Assembly: GCA_021286935.1 (NCBI GenBank)
Contig: JAJTBI010000004.1
Span: forward strand, 1-64,000
Length of the DNA stretch: 64,000 nucleotides
Direction: 5' to 3'
From: Geobacteraceae bacterium
GTDB lineage: Bacteria > Desulfobacterota > Desulfuromonadia > Geobacterales > Pseudopelobacteraceae
Under the pieces are notes generated by a model. It ran no database searches and had not been told where the DNA came from. It saw only the letters and a program-made list of their open reading frames with translations. Positions 51,480-61,072 of this stretch are shown here, piece by piece. A program made the translations under genes and the position numbers. Each line of letters begins with the position of its first letter. Within the stretch, counting starts at the first letter, position 1.

Positions 51480-52715
51480 GTGCTGCATGGAATTTTTGGC
51501 ATTGCTGTTTTGCTGGTCGTTGCCTGGCTTTTAAGTGAGAACCGGCGGGTGCTGCACTGGCGTCTGATTCTGGCAGGTCTGGCCCTGCAACTGCTGATTG
51601 CCCTATTGATGTTGAAGGCAGCCCCGTTCAGACAGCTGTTTCTGGGGTTGAATACGGTTGTTGCAGCCTTTGAAGAGGCCACAAAGGCCGGAACCTCGTT
51701 CGTGTTTGGCTATCTGGGGGGCGGTCCGTTGCCGTTTGTTGAAACAGCGCCGGGTGGTTCTTTTTCGCTGGCCTTTCAAGCATTGCCAATGGTGCTGGTG
51801 ATCGGTGCCCTGACCGCGGTTCTGTATTACTGGCGTATACTCCCAAAGGTGGTCCAAGGGTTTTCCTGGGTGCTACGTAAGACCATGGGGATCGGCGGTG
51901 CACTGGGGGTGGTTGCCTCCGGTTGTATCTTCCTGGGGATGATCGAATCGCCGTTGCTGATCCGCCCCTACCTTGCCCGTATGACCCGCAGCGAGCTGTT
52001 TGCCATGATGGCCACCGGATTATCCTGTATTGCCGGTACCATGCTGGTGCTGTATGCAACGGTGCTGCAAAAGGTTATTCCTGATGCCCTGGGACATATC
52101 CTGACCGCCTCTATCATCCATGCCCCTGCTGCACTGGTGGTCGCCTCCATCATGGTGCCCGAGACCCAGGAGCAGACGTTGGGGGGAGAACTTTCTTCCT
52201 ATGAGGCAACCAGCGCCATGGATGCACTGACCAAGGGGACCTGGGACGGTCTCAAGCTGCTGGTCAACATCGTCGCAGTCCTGATTGTCTTTGTCGCGTT
52301 GGTGAAGCTGGTCAATATCGGGCTAGTGCAGATGCCTGATGTTATGGGTGGCCCGATAACCCTGGAAAGGATGCTGGGGATACTGCTGGCACCGGTGGTC
52401 TGGCTGATCGGTGTGCCATGGTCAGAGGCCGGTACTGCCGGGTCATTGATGGGGATCAAGATCGTCCTGAACGAATTTCTGGCCTATATCAAGTTTTCAT
52501 CCCTGCCAGAGGCTGCACTCAGCCCCAAGACCAGAATCATCATGACCTATGCCATGTGCAGTTTTGCCAACCTGGGTAGTCTGGGAATCCTGATTGCCGG
52601 TCTTGGCAGTCTCTGCCCGGAGCGACGGGATGAAATTGTTGCGCTGGGGGTAAAAGCGTTGGTTGCCGGGGTGCTGGCATCGCTGATGACCGGTGCAGTG
52701 GTGGGAATGCTCTGA
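51480..52715 (+). CDS. NupC-type concentrative nucleoside transporter
   Basis: The 411-residue CNT-family membrane protein has a FGYLGGGPLPF-type loop, GMIESPLLIRPYL (binding-site motif), GLSCIAGTMLVLY, ASIIHAPAALVVASI, TMLG/EAGTAGSLMGIK-like segments and YAMCSFANLGSLGI (second binding-site motif). It imports nucleosides with H+ or Na+. The start is GTG 51480 behind AAGGAG. It follows a periplasmic 5'-nucleotidase gene, completing a nucleotide-to-nucleoside uptake route. Confidence 0.92.
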   Translation: MLHGIFGIAVLLVVAWLLSENRRVLHWRLILAGLALQLLIALLMLKAAPFRQLFLGLNTVVAAFEEATKAGTSFVFGYLGGGPLPFVETAPGGSFSLAFQALPMVLVIGALTAVLYYWRILPKVVQGFSWVLRKTMGIGGALGVVASGCIFLGMIESPLLIRPYLARMTRSELFAMMATGLSCIAGTMLVLYATVLQKVIPDALGHILTASIIHAPAALVVASIMVPETQEQTLGGELSSYEATSAMDALTKGTWDGLKLLVNIVAVLIVFVALVKLVNIGLVQMPDVMGGPITLERMLGILLAPVVWLIGVPWSEAGTAGSLMGIKIVLNEFLAYIKFSSLPEAALSPKTRIIMTYAMCSFANLGSLGILIAGLGSLCPERRDEIVALGVKALVAGVLASLMTGAVVGML

Positions 52716-52799
52716 AAAGTGTGGTGGCTGTCTTTTACTGTGTTGGCTTTGAAAGCTGCTGCTGATTACAAAAAAAATGTAAAGAATTCTTAGATTCGC

Positions 52800-52827
52800 A
52801 CAAGTTTATTGACGGTTCTGCCGAAAA
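52800..52827 (+). promoter_or_regulatory. candidate sigma-28 (FliA) promoter
   Basis: ACAAGTTT (52800-52807) and GCCGAAAA (52820-52827) resemble TAAAGTTT and GCCGATAA, with a 12-base spacer (usual 11). It lies 108 bases upstream of the small membrane-protein gene that precedes the PilB-like ATPase. Matching is imperfect and spacing is one base long. Confidence 0.35.
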
Positions 52828-52935
52828 GAGAAACGATATCCCTGCCTTCAGTCTGCAGATGTATATCCTGTGTAACAGACGTTATCGTTCTGGCACAGAT
52901 TCCAGCAATGGAAGTTACTTGGGAGGCAAGAAGCT

Positions 52936-53361
52936 GTGCCAGAAAAGAGTGGTGAAGGATATACCGAAGGCGCTGAGTTTCGCTTTTTGGGGAATCTTTT
53001 TGGCGCCCTGATGGCCTGTGCGGGTCTGCTGGCCGGTACCATGGTGCATGAGCGTAGCCTGGATTACTGGCTGGAGGATATTGTGCCGTTGTTGCTGCTG
53101 GTGTTTACCCTGCGGGGGGTAATTAAGAGCGCAATGGAACTTGCCAAGGATAGTATTTTCTACGAAGAACAGAAAAAGCAGGTGCTTGAGGCCATGGCAA
53201 AACAGGAAGCTATGGCAGCAGCCATGGCGGGGGCAGAATCAGAGTTGCCAAAACTTGCAAGCAAGCCGAAGTATAGTGAGGCAGAGGTGTTGGAGGCGGT
53301 TAGTAAGCGAATCGAGCAGCAACGTGAAGAAGGATTAAAGAAGAATAAAATCATAAACTAA
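52936..53361 (+). CDS. small membrane protein with coiled-coil tail
   Basis: The 141-residue protein starts at GTG 52936 behind GGGAGGCAAG. Two hydrophobic segments (about 20-38 and 48-63) precede a long charged helix (about 70-141) rich in Ala, Glu and Lys, probably a cytosolic coiled coil. No family recognised. It ends 22 bases before the PilB/GspE-like ATPase gene and may be its membrane partner. Confidence 0.65.
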   Translation: MPEKSGEGYTEGAEFRFLGNLFGALMACAGLLAGTMVHERSLDYWLEDIVPLLLLVFTLRGVIKSAMELAKDSIFYEEQKKQVLEAMAKQEAMAAAMAGAESELPKLASKPKYSEAEVLEAVSKRIEQQREEGLKKNKIIN

Positions 53362-53383
53362 GAAAATATTTCAAGTGGGTGGT

Positions 53384-55171
53384 ATGACACGACAGTCTGT
53401 ATTAACGCTGGAGTATTTGTTAGCAATACTTCTGGAGCAAAACCTGATAACTGCAGAGCAGCGGGCCATGGTACTCGCCAAGGCCAAAGCCCAGGAAGCC
53501 CGCTTGACAGCAGGGCCACAAGCTGGCGGTCGCCGCCTGCACCGTGGAGGTGAGGTCCCTTCTCCGGCTCAGCTCCTGGCCTCATTTAACCTTGAGACTC
53601 CCGGTGGTAACGGTCGTATCCTCTCTGAAGATACCATCACCGAAGCGCTCGCTTCGTTTCTTAAAATTCCCTACCTGAAAATTGATCCACTCAAGCTTGA
53701 CCTGGATGTTGTCACTTCCTACATCCCTCGCCCGTTTGCCTTGAAGCACCTGATTGTGCCGGTGGCGGTGCGTGAAGGTGCTCTGGCAATTGCTGTGGTG
53801 GATCCGTTTAATGACCAGATACTGAGTGAGTTTGCCACTGCCCATCGTCTGAAGGTCACCCGTGTGCTCAGTTCTTGTACTGATATCCAGAAGATTTTGC
53901 GTGAGTTTTACGGTTTCAGGGCTTCTGTACTGGCTGCAGAGTCGGAATCCTCTGCTGTTATCGATCTTGGAAACCTTGAACAGCTTTTCAAGATGAAAGG
54001 TGAGCATGAGCTGGAGGGAAATGACCGTCATGTTGTTTCAGCGGTTGATTTCCTTCTGTCATATGCCTTTGACCAACGTGCCAGTGATATCCATATTGAG
54101 CCCAAGCGTGAGAAGTGCCTGATCCGCTTCCGGCTGGATGGTTTGTTGCACAACATCCATCTGTTGCCCAAGCCGTTGCATGCGCCGATTGTCTCCAGAA
54201 TCAAGATACTTTCCCGGATGGACCTGGCTGAGAAACGTCGCCCCCAGGACGGCCGGATCAAGACCAGTCATAACAATAAAGAGGTGGAACTGCGGGTCTC
54301 AACGGTTCCCACCGCCTTTGGTGAAAAGGTGGTTATCCGGATCTTTGACCCGGATATCCTGCTGCAGGATCTGAATTCAATTGGTTTTTATGCACGGGAA
54401 TACGCGCTGTTCAATAACTTTATCCATCGTCCCAACGGGATTATTCTGGTTACCGGCCCAACCGGATCAGGAAAGACCACAACGCTTTATTCGACCCTGC
54501 GGACCCTTTCGTCGCCGGAAGTCAACATCGTTACCATTGAAGACCCGATCGAAATGGTAATGGAGGAGTTTAACCAGATTGCAGTGCAGCAGAGTATTGG
54601 TGTCACCTTTGGTAACATTCTGCGCACGGTTCTGCGCCAGGACCCTGACATTGTTATGGTGGGGGAAATTCGTGACGCAGAAACAGCTGAAAATGCAGTG
54701 CAGGCCGCTCTGACCGGTCACCTGGTTCTCTCAACGCTGCATACCAACGACTCACCTTCCTCCATTCCCCGCCTGCTTGATTTGGGAGTGCCTTCGTACC
54801 TGGTTACGGCAACGGTGGTTGGCATTATTGCGCAACGCCTGTTGCGCAAGGTCTGTCAGCACTGCAAGGTTCCGCGCCAGCTGTCTGTGGAAGAGCGCAC
54901 CTATCTGCAGCTGTCCGATGAAAATCTGACCGTCTATGAGGGGGAAGGGTGCAAGGAGTGTCGTGGTACCGGTTACAAAGGTCGTACCGGCATCTTTGAA
55001 GTGCTTGAGATGAATGAGCGAACCCGGGTGATGGTAAGTGACAAGACCGATGTTGCTGAGCTTGTCCGTGCTGCTGAGCAAGACGGCTTTATGTCACTGC
55101 GACAGCTCGCCATCAGAAAGATGCTTGAAGGCACCACCACCTATGATGAAGTGATTTCCATCACTGGTTGA
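53384..55171 (+). CDS. GspE/PilB-family secretion or pilus ATPase
   Basis: The 595-residue protein has an MshEN-type N-terminal domain (about 60-170). The ATPase core has Walker A GPTGSGKTT (about 357-365), Asp box ITIEDPIE-like VTIEDPIEMVM, Walker B DPDIVMVGEIRDAET and His box TGHLVLSTLHTNDSPSSIPRL. A zinc tetra-Cys motif (CQHCK and CKEC) is near 500-530. It should power type IV pilus or type II secretion-type assembly. No platform (PilC/GspF) or pilin gene is adjacent, so it works with machinery encoded elsewhere. ATG 53384 is preferred to GTG 53375. Confidence 0.92.
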   Translation: MTRQSVLTLEYLLAILLEQNLITAEQRAMVLAKAKAQEARLTAGPQAGGRRLHRGGEVPSPAQLLASFNLETPGGNGRILSEDTITEALASFLKIPYLKIDPLKLDLDVVTSYIPRPFALKHLIVPVAVREGALAIAVVDPFNDQILSEFATAHRLKVTRVLSSCTDIQKILREFYGFRASVLAAESESSAVIDLGNLEQLFKMKGEHELEGNDRHVVSAVDFLLSYAFDQRASDIHIEPKREKCLIRFRLDGLLHNIHLLPKPLHAPIVSRIKILSRMDLAEKRRPQDGRIKTSHNNKEVELRVSTVPTAFGEKVVIRIFDPDILLQDLNSIGFYAREYALFNNFIHRPNGIILVTGPTGSGKTTTLYSTLRTLSSPEVNIVTIEDPIEMVMEEFNQIAVQQSIGVTFGNILRTVLRQDPDIVMVGEIRDAETAENAVQAALTGHLVLSTLHTNDSPSSIPRLLDLGVPSYLVTATVVGIIAQRLLRKVCQHCKVPRQLSVEERTYLQLSDENLTVYEGEGCKECRGTGYKGRTGIFEVLEMNERTRVMVSDKTDVAELVRAAEQDGFMSLRQLAIRKMLEGTTTYDEVISITG

Positions 55172-55182
55172 TTTTCAATAAA

Positions 55183-55206
55183 AAAGGCCTGCAGAAGCAG
55201 GCCTTT
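55183..55206. terminator. rho-independent terminator, usable from both strands
   Basis: AAAGGCCTGC, loop AGAA, GCAGGCCTTT form a 10-base-pair stem. A-rich sequence precedes it and T residues follow on the plus strand, and the reverse on the minus strand. It lies between the stop of the PilB-like gene and the stop of the convergent small secreted protein gene. Confidence 0.85.
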
Positions 55207-55234
55207 AAATGTTTTTGTAGTGCAGTGAGAGCTG

Positions 55235-55531
55235 TTAGCAGCCGGCAGTTTTCTGGATTGTCCGGACAACCTTGCTGTCGCCATCAAAACGCAGACGCAG
55301 TTCATCACCAACTCTTACCTTGCGGTCCTTGATTTTTTCCATGTTGGAGTGATCGCGAACCTGCAGCACAACCGGTGCATCGGTCTTGCGGTCTTTTACG
55401 GTCATTTCTGCACCGCCGCCAACCATTCTGATTGCGCTGACAGTGCCGATCATCTTCAATTCGCCTGCAAATGCAGAAGTTGCCAAGGTAGTCAGAGTGA
55501 ACATCACAACCAGTGCGAACAGCCTTTTCAT
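55235..55531 (-). CDS. small secreted beta-rich protein, 98 residues
   Basis: A signal peptide (cleavage after SAFA) is followed by about 75 residues of alternating hydrophobic strands: KMIGTVSAIRMVGGGAEMTVKDRKTDAPVVLQVRDH, then VGDELRLRFDGDSKVV. This looks like a small OB-fold-like periplasmic domain, but no family is assigned. It ends in a single Cys. GGAGGAAG precedes ATG 55531; the longer frame is not supported. Confidence 0.7.
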   Translation of the reverse strand: MKRLFALVVMFTLTTLATSAFAGELKMIGTVSAIRMVGGGAEMTVKDRKTDAPVVLQVRDHSNMEKIKDRKVRVGDELRLRFDGDSKVVRTIQKTAGC

Positions 55532-55688
55532 ATCTTCCTCCTGTGGTGTGCCGTTGAAGCGGCGGAATAATGGTTTGTAACACCTGTAGCTGGATACGGC
55601 TAAAGTATAGTCCAAGAATTTATAACGTCAATCTTTCAACAGTATTATTATACAAATTTAACTATTTGCAGCTGTTGAACAGACCGGT

Positions 55689-55721
55689 TTGTTAACCTTA
55701 TCTGATTGATCGGGTTGACAA
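55689..55721. promoter_or_regulatory. BirA-like biotin operator upstream of bioB
   Basis: TTGTTAACC (55689-55697) and GGTTGACAA (55713-55721) form an imperfect inverted repeat with a 15-base spacer, matching the known BirA box TTGTAAACC-N15-GGTTTACAA. TTGACA within the right arm could serve as the -35 element, so bound BirA-biotinyl-AMP would block transcription of bioBD. It lies 30 bases before the bioB start. Confidence 0.8.
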
Positions 55722-55751
55722 TCCAGCCTGCTCCATGCTACCCAACCTGCC

Positions 55752-57544
<1,793 letters not shown>

Positions 57545-57550
57545 GCCGGT

Positions 57551-57826
57551 TTGAATAGTCCTGTTTCCTATGATCCGCTGCAGCCCTGTCTTGAGGCAAC
57601 AGCCAATCCAGAAGAGCTGATGGCCCTGGCTGAGATGCGGATGCCTTTTGGCAAGTATCAGGGGCATTTGCTGATTGATCTACCGGAACGGTATGTGGTC
57701 TGGTTTGCCAACAACGGCTTTCCAGAAGGGCGCTTGGGCAGGATGTTACAGACGGTGTATGAAATAAAGGTAAACGGGCTGGAGTATCTGTTTGCCCCGT
57801 TACGAAAGGGCAGAATCGGTGGTTGA
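57551..57826 (+). CDS. DUF3820 family protein
   Basis: The 91-residue protein has the DUF3820 core MPFGKYQGHLLIDLPERYVVWFANNGFPEGRLGRMLQTVYEIKVNGLEYL (two blocks of conserved residues around GKYQG and VWF). These small proteins are of unknown function and often lie near nucleic-acid or cofactor genes. The start is taken as TTG 57551, six bases after the bioD stop and behind GGGGGAG; an internal ATG at codon 24 would still give the core domain. It probably belongs to the bio operon. Confidence 0.8.
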   Translation: MNSPVSYDPLQPCLEATANPEELMALAEMRMPFGKYQGHLLIDLPERYVVWFANNGFPEGRLGRMLQTVYEIKVNGLEYLFAPLRKGRIGG

Positions 57827-58210
57827 TGGTTTACCTGCCTGAAGGCATACTTGCTCACTATACGCCGCAAAAAAAATAAAAAACAGACTGTTTTATTTGT
57901 GGGGAAAAGGTATCTTGAAATCAAGGTAGCGCTACCTGAAACACGAATCAGAAGGAGAAGCAAAAGAAGTTTGTGATTTTTTCCACGGAGCAGATGTAGG
58001 TTTTATGGAGGAAACACTATGGAAGATACGCCGCCTGGCTGTTTTGGCAACATATGAAGAAATGAACAGGCTATCAGTTTAGCCTGCATACCATGAACAT
58101 GGTGCATAGATAGACGTAAAACCGGAGGCCCGCCTGAAAAGCGGGCCTCTTCTTGTCTGATGCTGTCACGTTCCTCATGAGTTAATTCCGGTTCCAGATC
58201 AAGGATGCTA
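57827..58210. other. 384-base gap with palindromes and a possible micro-ORF
   Basis: It holds a CTTGAAATCAAG hairpin (57914-57925) running into the perfect palindrome AGGTAGCGCTACCT (57924-57937), a TGCATACCATG/CATGGTGCA hairpin (58085-58108) and a terminator. ATG 58019, 6 bases after GGAGGA, would encode only 12 residues (MEDTPPGCFGNI); an overlapping 25-codon frame starts at 58005. A small RNA or leader peptide is possible; no known riboswitch was recognised. Confidence 0.45.
58125..58149. terminator. rho-independent terminator-like hairpin
   Basis: GAGGCCCGC, loop CTGAAAA, GCGGGCCTC form a 9-base-pair GC-rich stem followed by TTCTTGT on the plus strand. It would end any plus-strand RNA from the 57.9-58.1 kb gap. 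On the minus strand it follows the thioesterase gene stop by about 60 bases. Confidence 0.7.
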
Positions 58211-59050
58211 TCAAGGCGGCGAGGAGTTCGGCGACGCAGGCGTACACGCAGTACGTTGAGGAGTCGAAGACGAGCCAACGAAGATAGGGCCTTGAAATGG
58301 AATCGGAACAAGATCCCTCCAGGTGGTGCGCAGTCTGCAAAGCTCCCGGTTGTCTTTAGCTGATTCAATCCTGTGGATCAGGATCGCAGGGTTTTCAGGG
58401 CTTGGGGCACAACAACTGCGTATGCTGTCGCCGTATAACGCCTCGGCCCTGAATCCAATTTCAATCAGGACCGGTATTGCCCGTTTGATCATCTCTTCCG
58501 GCACCGCCTCCAATGCCCAGCCAGCATAGATCGTGTTGTTCACATGATTGTTCATATCAAGATCAGCCCGCAGTACCGGCAGTTGCAGCCCGGTCTGGCA
58601 TCCTTCAAGCAACGGAAGCGTTGCAAACGGGTCATCCAGCGCCCTTTGCAGGTGTAGCGGATAGTCGGGCAGATGTTCCTCGATCTTTACCGGACGTCGT
58701 GTTCTCAGGTCTAGTGCCGCCCATGAACTGGTGGCCCGTCCAATGGTCTGCCCCTGTTGGTCAATCAGCAAAAAATCACGAATTGAAAAGAAACCATCAC
58801 GGGTCACCGGCCAGGTGCTGACCGCTACCGGCTCAGTACCGATAATCGGGCGTAGCAGTTCAATGGTCAGTCGGGACAGGACCCAGGTTAATCCCCTTTT
58901 GCGTAGGTGCTTAAGTCCTACACCCAGTTGCAGGGCATGCTCTGCGCCAACCTCCTGGAGCCAGGCCAGGATAACGGTCAGACGTACCCGGTTGTATGGA
59001 TCAAGCTCGTGATAGCGGGCATTAACGGTTTGCTGAAGTTTATTGCGCAT
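58211..59050 (-). CDS. acyl-ACP thioesterase with abnormal C-terminal tail
   Basis: This 279-residue double-hotdog protein of the FatA/FatB-like family has TVNARYHELDPYNRVRL at the start, WVLSRLTIELLRP, ATSSWAALDLRTRRPVKI and DLDMNNHVNNTIYAGWALEAVPEE (Asp/Asn/His active region). It should release free fatty acids from ACP. The domain ends at LCRLRTTWRDL; the last 32 residues are Ser/Pro/Thr-rich and read through sequence that looks like an inserted repeat, so the native end has been replaced. GGGGAG precedes ATG 59050. Confidence 0.85.
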   Translation of the reverse strand: MRNKLQQTVNARYHELDPYNRVRLTVILAWLQEVGAEHALQLGVGLKHLRKRGLTWVLSRLTIELLRPIIGTEPVAVSTWPVTRDGFFSIRDFLLIDQQGQTIGRATSSWAALDLRTRRPVKIEEHLPDYPLHLQRALDDPFATLPLLEGCQTGLQLPVLRADLDMNNHVNNTIYAGWALEAVPEEMIKRAIPVLIEIGFRAEALYGDSIRSCCAPSPENPAILIHRIESAKDNRELCRLRTTWRDLVPIPFQGPIFVGSSSTPQRTACTPASPNSSPP

Positions 59051-59189
59051 GTCTTTCTCCCCGAGTCATGCAATAACACAGGAGTGGAGATGATTGCAAA
59101 TCAGCCCGGTCTGGCAGATACTGTTGCCTGAAGCAACCAGTTGCACTACACTGCACGACCAAAAGTACAACTGCAGAGGAGGAATTATC

Positions 59190-59882
59190 ATGCAGCAATT
59201 TGATACTACCCAGGCCAGCACAGGACTGATCGTCAAGCAGAACGCGTTGGTACGCCAGGTCTATGCCTGGATGGGCTGCGGTCTGGCCCTTACCGCGATT
59301 ATGGCACTGATTACGGTTTCTTCGCCGGAACTTTTGAAGGCCATTGTCGGTAACCGACTGGTGTTCTACGGGCTGATGTTTGGTGAACTGGCCCTGGTGT
59401 TTACCCTTTCCGGTGCCATTAACCGGATGAGCGCCGCTGTTGCCACCATGTTGTTTATCGGCTATTCAGCCCTGAACGGTCTGACCCTCTCCGTTATCTT
59501 TCTGGTCTACACTGCTGATTCCATCGCTTCCACCTTTGCGGTTTCAGCTGCCATGTTTGGCGCCATGAGTATCTATGGCTATGCAACCAAGAAGGATCTG
59601 ACCTCATGGGGCAGCTTCCTGTTCATGGGCCTGATCGGCATTGTGATTGCGTCATTGGTAAATCTTTTTATGAGGAACGATGCCGCATCCTGGGTGATCT
59701 CGGCTATTGGTGTGATTGTCTTTACCGGTCTGACTGCCTATGACACCTGGAAGATCAAGGCGCTGGCTGCTGAGGGTGTAGAGGGTCGTAAACCGGCTAT
59801 CCTGGGCGCTTTGACCCTGTACCTTGATTTTATCAACCTGTTTCTGATGCTGCTGCGCCTGATGGGGGGCAGAAGAGACTGA
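59190..59882 (+). CDS. Bax inhibitor-1 / YccA-YbhL family membrane protein
   Basis: The 230-residue protein has seven hydrophobic helices and family motifs RQVYAWMGCGLALTA, GYSALNGLTLS, FGAMSIYGYATKKDL, FTGLTAYDTWKIK (conserved Asp) and LYLDFINLFLMLLRLMG at the end. Members act as pH-gated Ca2+ leak channels or stabilise membrane proteases. GAGGAGG precedes ATG 59190, ruling out the longer frame. Only 20 bases separate it from the MFS gene. Confidence 0.92.
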   Translation: MQQFDTTQASTGLIVKQNALVRQVYAWMGCGLALTAIMALITVSSPELLKAIVGNRLVFYGLMFGELALVFTLSGAINRMSAAVATMLFIGYSALNGLTLSVIFLVYTADSIASTFAVSAAMFGAMSIYGYATKKDLTSWGSFLFMGLIGIVIASLVNLFMRNDAASWVISAIGVIVFTGLTAYDTWKIKALAAEGVEGRKPAILGALTLYLDFINLFLMLLRLMGGRRD

Positions 59883-59902
59883 AAGTAAGAGTCGTCTGAG
59901 TA

Positions 59903-61069
59903 ATGCTAACCACAACCATAAACAAGTCAATGTTCCGTTTTCTGGCCGTACTGACTGCAGCCTCCATGGCGGGGCTGCAGGGCTATACCATGTTGTTCAA
60001 CAACTTTGCCGTGGAGACGGTTCACCTTGACGGGCTCCAGGTCGGTCTAACTCAATCCATCCGTGAAATTCCCGGCTTTCTGGCGTTAACGGCAATTTAT
60101 GTGATGCTGGTGATCAGAGAACATCGGCTGGCATCCCTGTCGATCATCCTGCTGGGGATCGGTGTTGCCTTGACCGGTTTTTTTCCTGCTTTCAGCGGGG
60201 TGGCGCTGACCACACTGCTGATGAGTTTTGGTTTTCACTATTACGAAACCGTTAACCAATCTCTGACCCTGCAATACTTTTCAACTCACCAGTCTCCGTT
60301 AGTGATGGGTAAGCTGCGCAGCCTGGCTGCCATCACCAGTATCATCTCTGCTGCAGCCATCTGGGGTATGGGCTTTGTGCTGGATTACCGGGGCATGTTT
60401 CTGGCTGTGGGGTGTGTGGTCGTCCTGGCCGGACTTTGGGCGGTCTTGCAGGACCCCAGCCATGCTGATGTGCCGCCCCAGAAACTGCGGATGTTTCTGA
60501 AGCGGCGCTACTGGCTCTACTATGCCCTGACCTTCATGTCCGGAGCCCGCCGCCAGATCTACATGGTCTTTTCCATGTTTCTGCTGGTCAAGGTCTTTCA
60601 CTTTTCAGTGCAGGGGATCACGGTGCTGTTCATCATCAACAACCTGATCAACTGGATCATTAATCCGATGATCGGTCGGGCCATCAACGCCTTTGGTGAA
60701 CGAACACTTTGTACCGTGGAGTATCTTGGCGTGATTATGGTCTTTCTGACCTATGCCTACGCATCATCCAGATGGGTGGTGGCCGGGATGTACATCATTG
60801 ACTATATCCTGTTCAACTTTGCCGTGGCGATCCGTACCTACTTCCAGAAGATTGCTGATCCGGCAGATATCGCCCCAACCTCAGCGGTCGGTTTCACCAT
60901 CAACCATATTGCAGCGGTCTTTCTGCCTGCTCTGGGGGGCTATCTCTGGATGCTGGATTACCGGATACCGTTCATTATGGGTGCGGCACTTGGCGTGGTC
61001 TCCCTGATTCTGGCCCAGTTCATCAAGCTGCCCTCCCGTGTTGCAGCGGTCGGGCAGACAGCACACTAG
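59903..61069 (+). CDS. MFS transporter
   Basis: The 388-residue protein has about 12 hydrophobic helices, starting with FRFLAVLTAASMAGLQGYTMLFNNFAVE. It has a weak motif A and a central cytosolic loop (LQDPSHADVPPQKLRMFLKRRYW). It resembles uncharacterised MFS proteins of Geobacter-like bacteria. Substrate unknown. It converges on the thioesterase gene with 3 bases between stops and no hairpin. Confidence 0.85.
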   Translation: MLTTTINKSMFRFLAVLTAASMAGLQGYTMLFNNFAVETVHLDGLQVGLTQSIREIPGFLALTAIYVMLVIREHRLASLSIILLGIGVALTGFFPAFSGVALTTLLMSFGFHYYETVNQSLTLQYFSTHQSPLVMGKLRSLAAITSIISAAAIWGMGFVLDYRGMFLAVGCVVVLAGLWAVLQDPSHADVPPQKLRMFLKRRYWLYYALTFMSGARRQIYMVFSMFLLVKVFHFSVQGITVLFIINNLINWIINPMIGRAINAFGERTLCTVEYLGVIMVFLTYAYASSRWVVAGMYIIDYILFNFAVAIRTYFQKIADPADIAPTSAVGFTINHIAAVFLPALGGYLWMLDYRIPFIMGAALGVVSLILAQFIKLPSRVAAVGQTAH

Positions 61070-61072
61070 ACG

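Noticed and set aside
57900-58080. Possible c-di-GMP (GEMM) riboswitch
   Set aside because: The conserved GEMM core and tetraloop-receptor sequences are not present, and no plus-strand gene follows.
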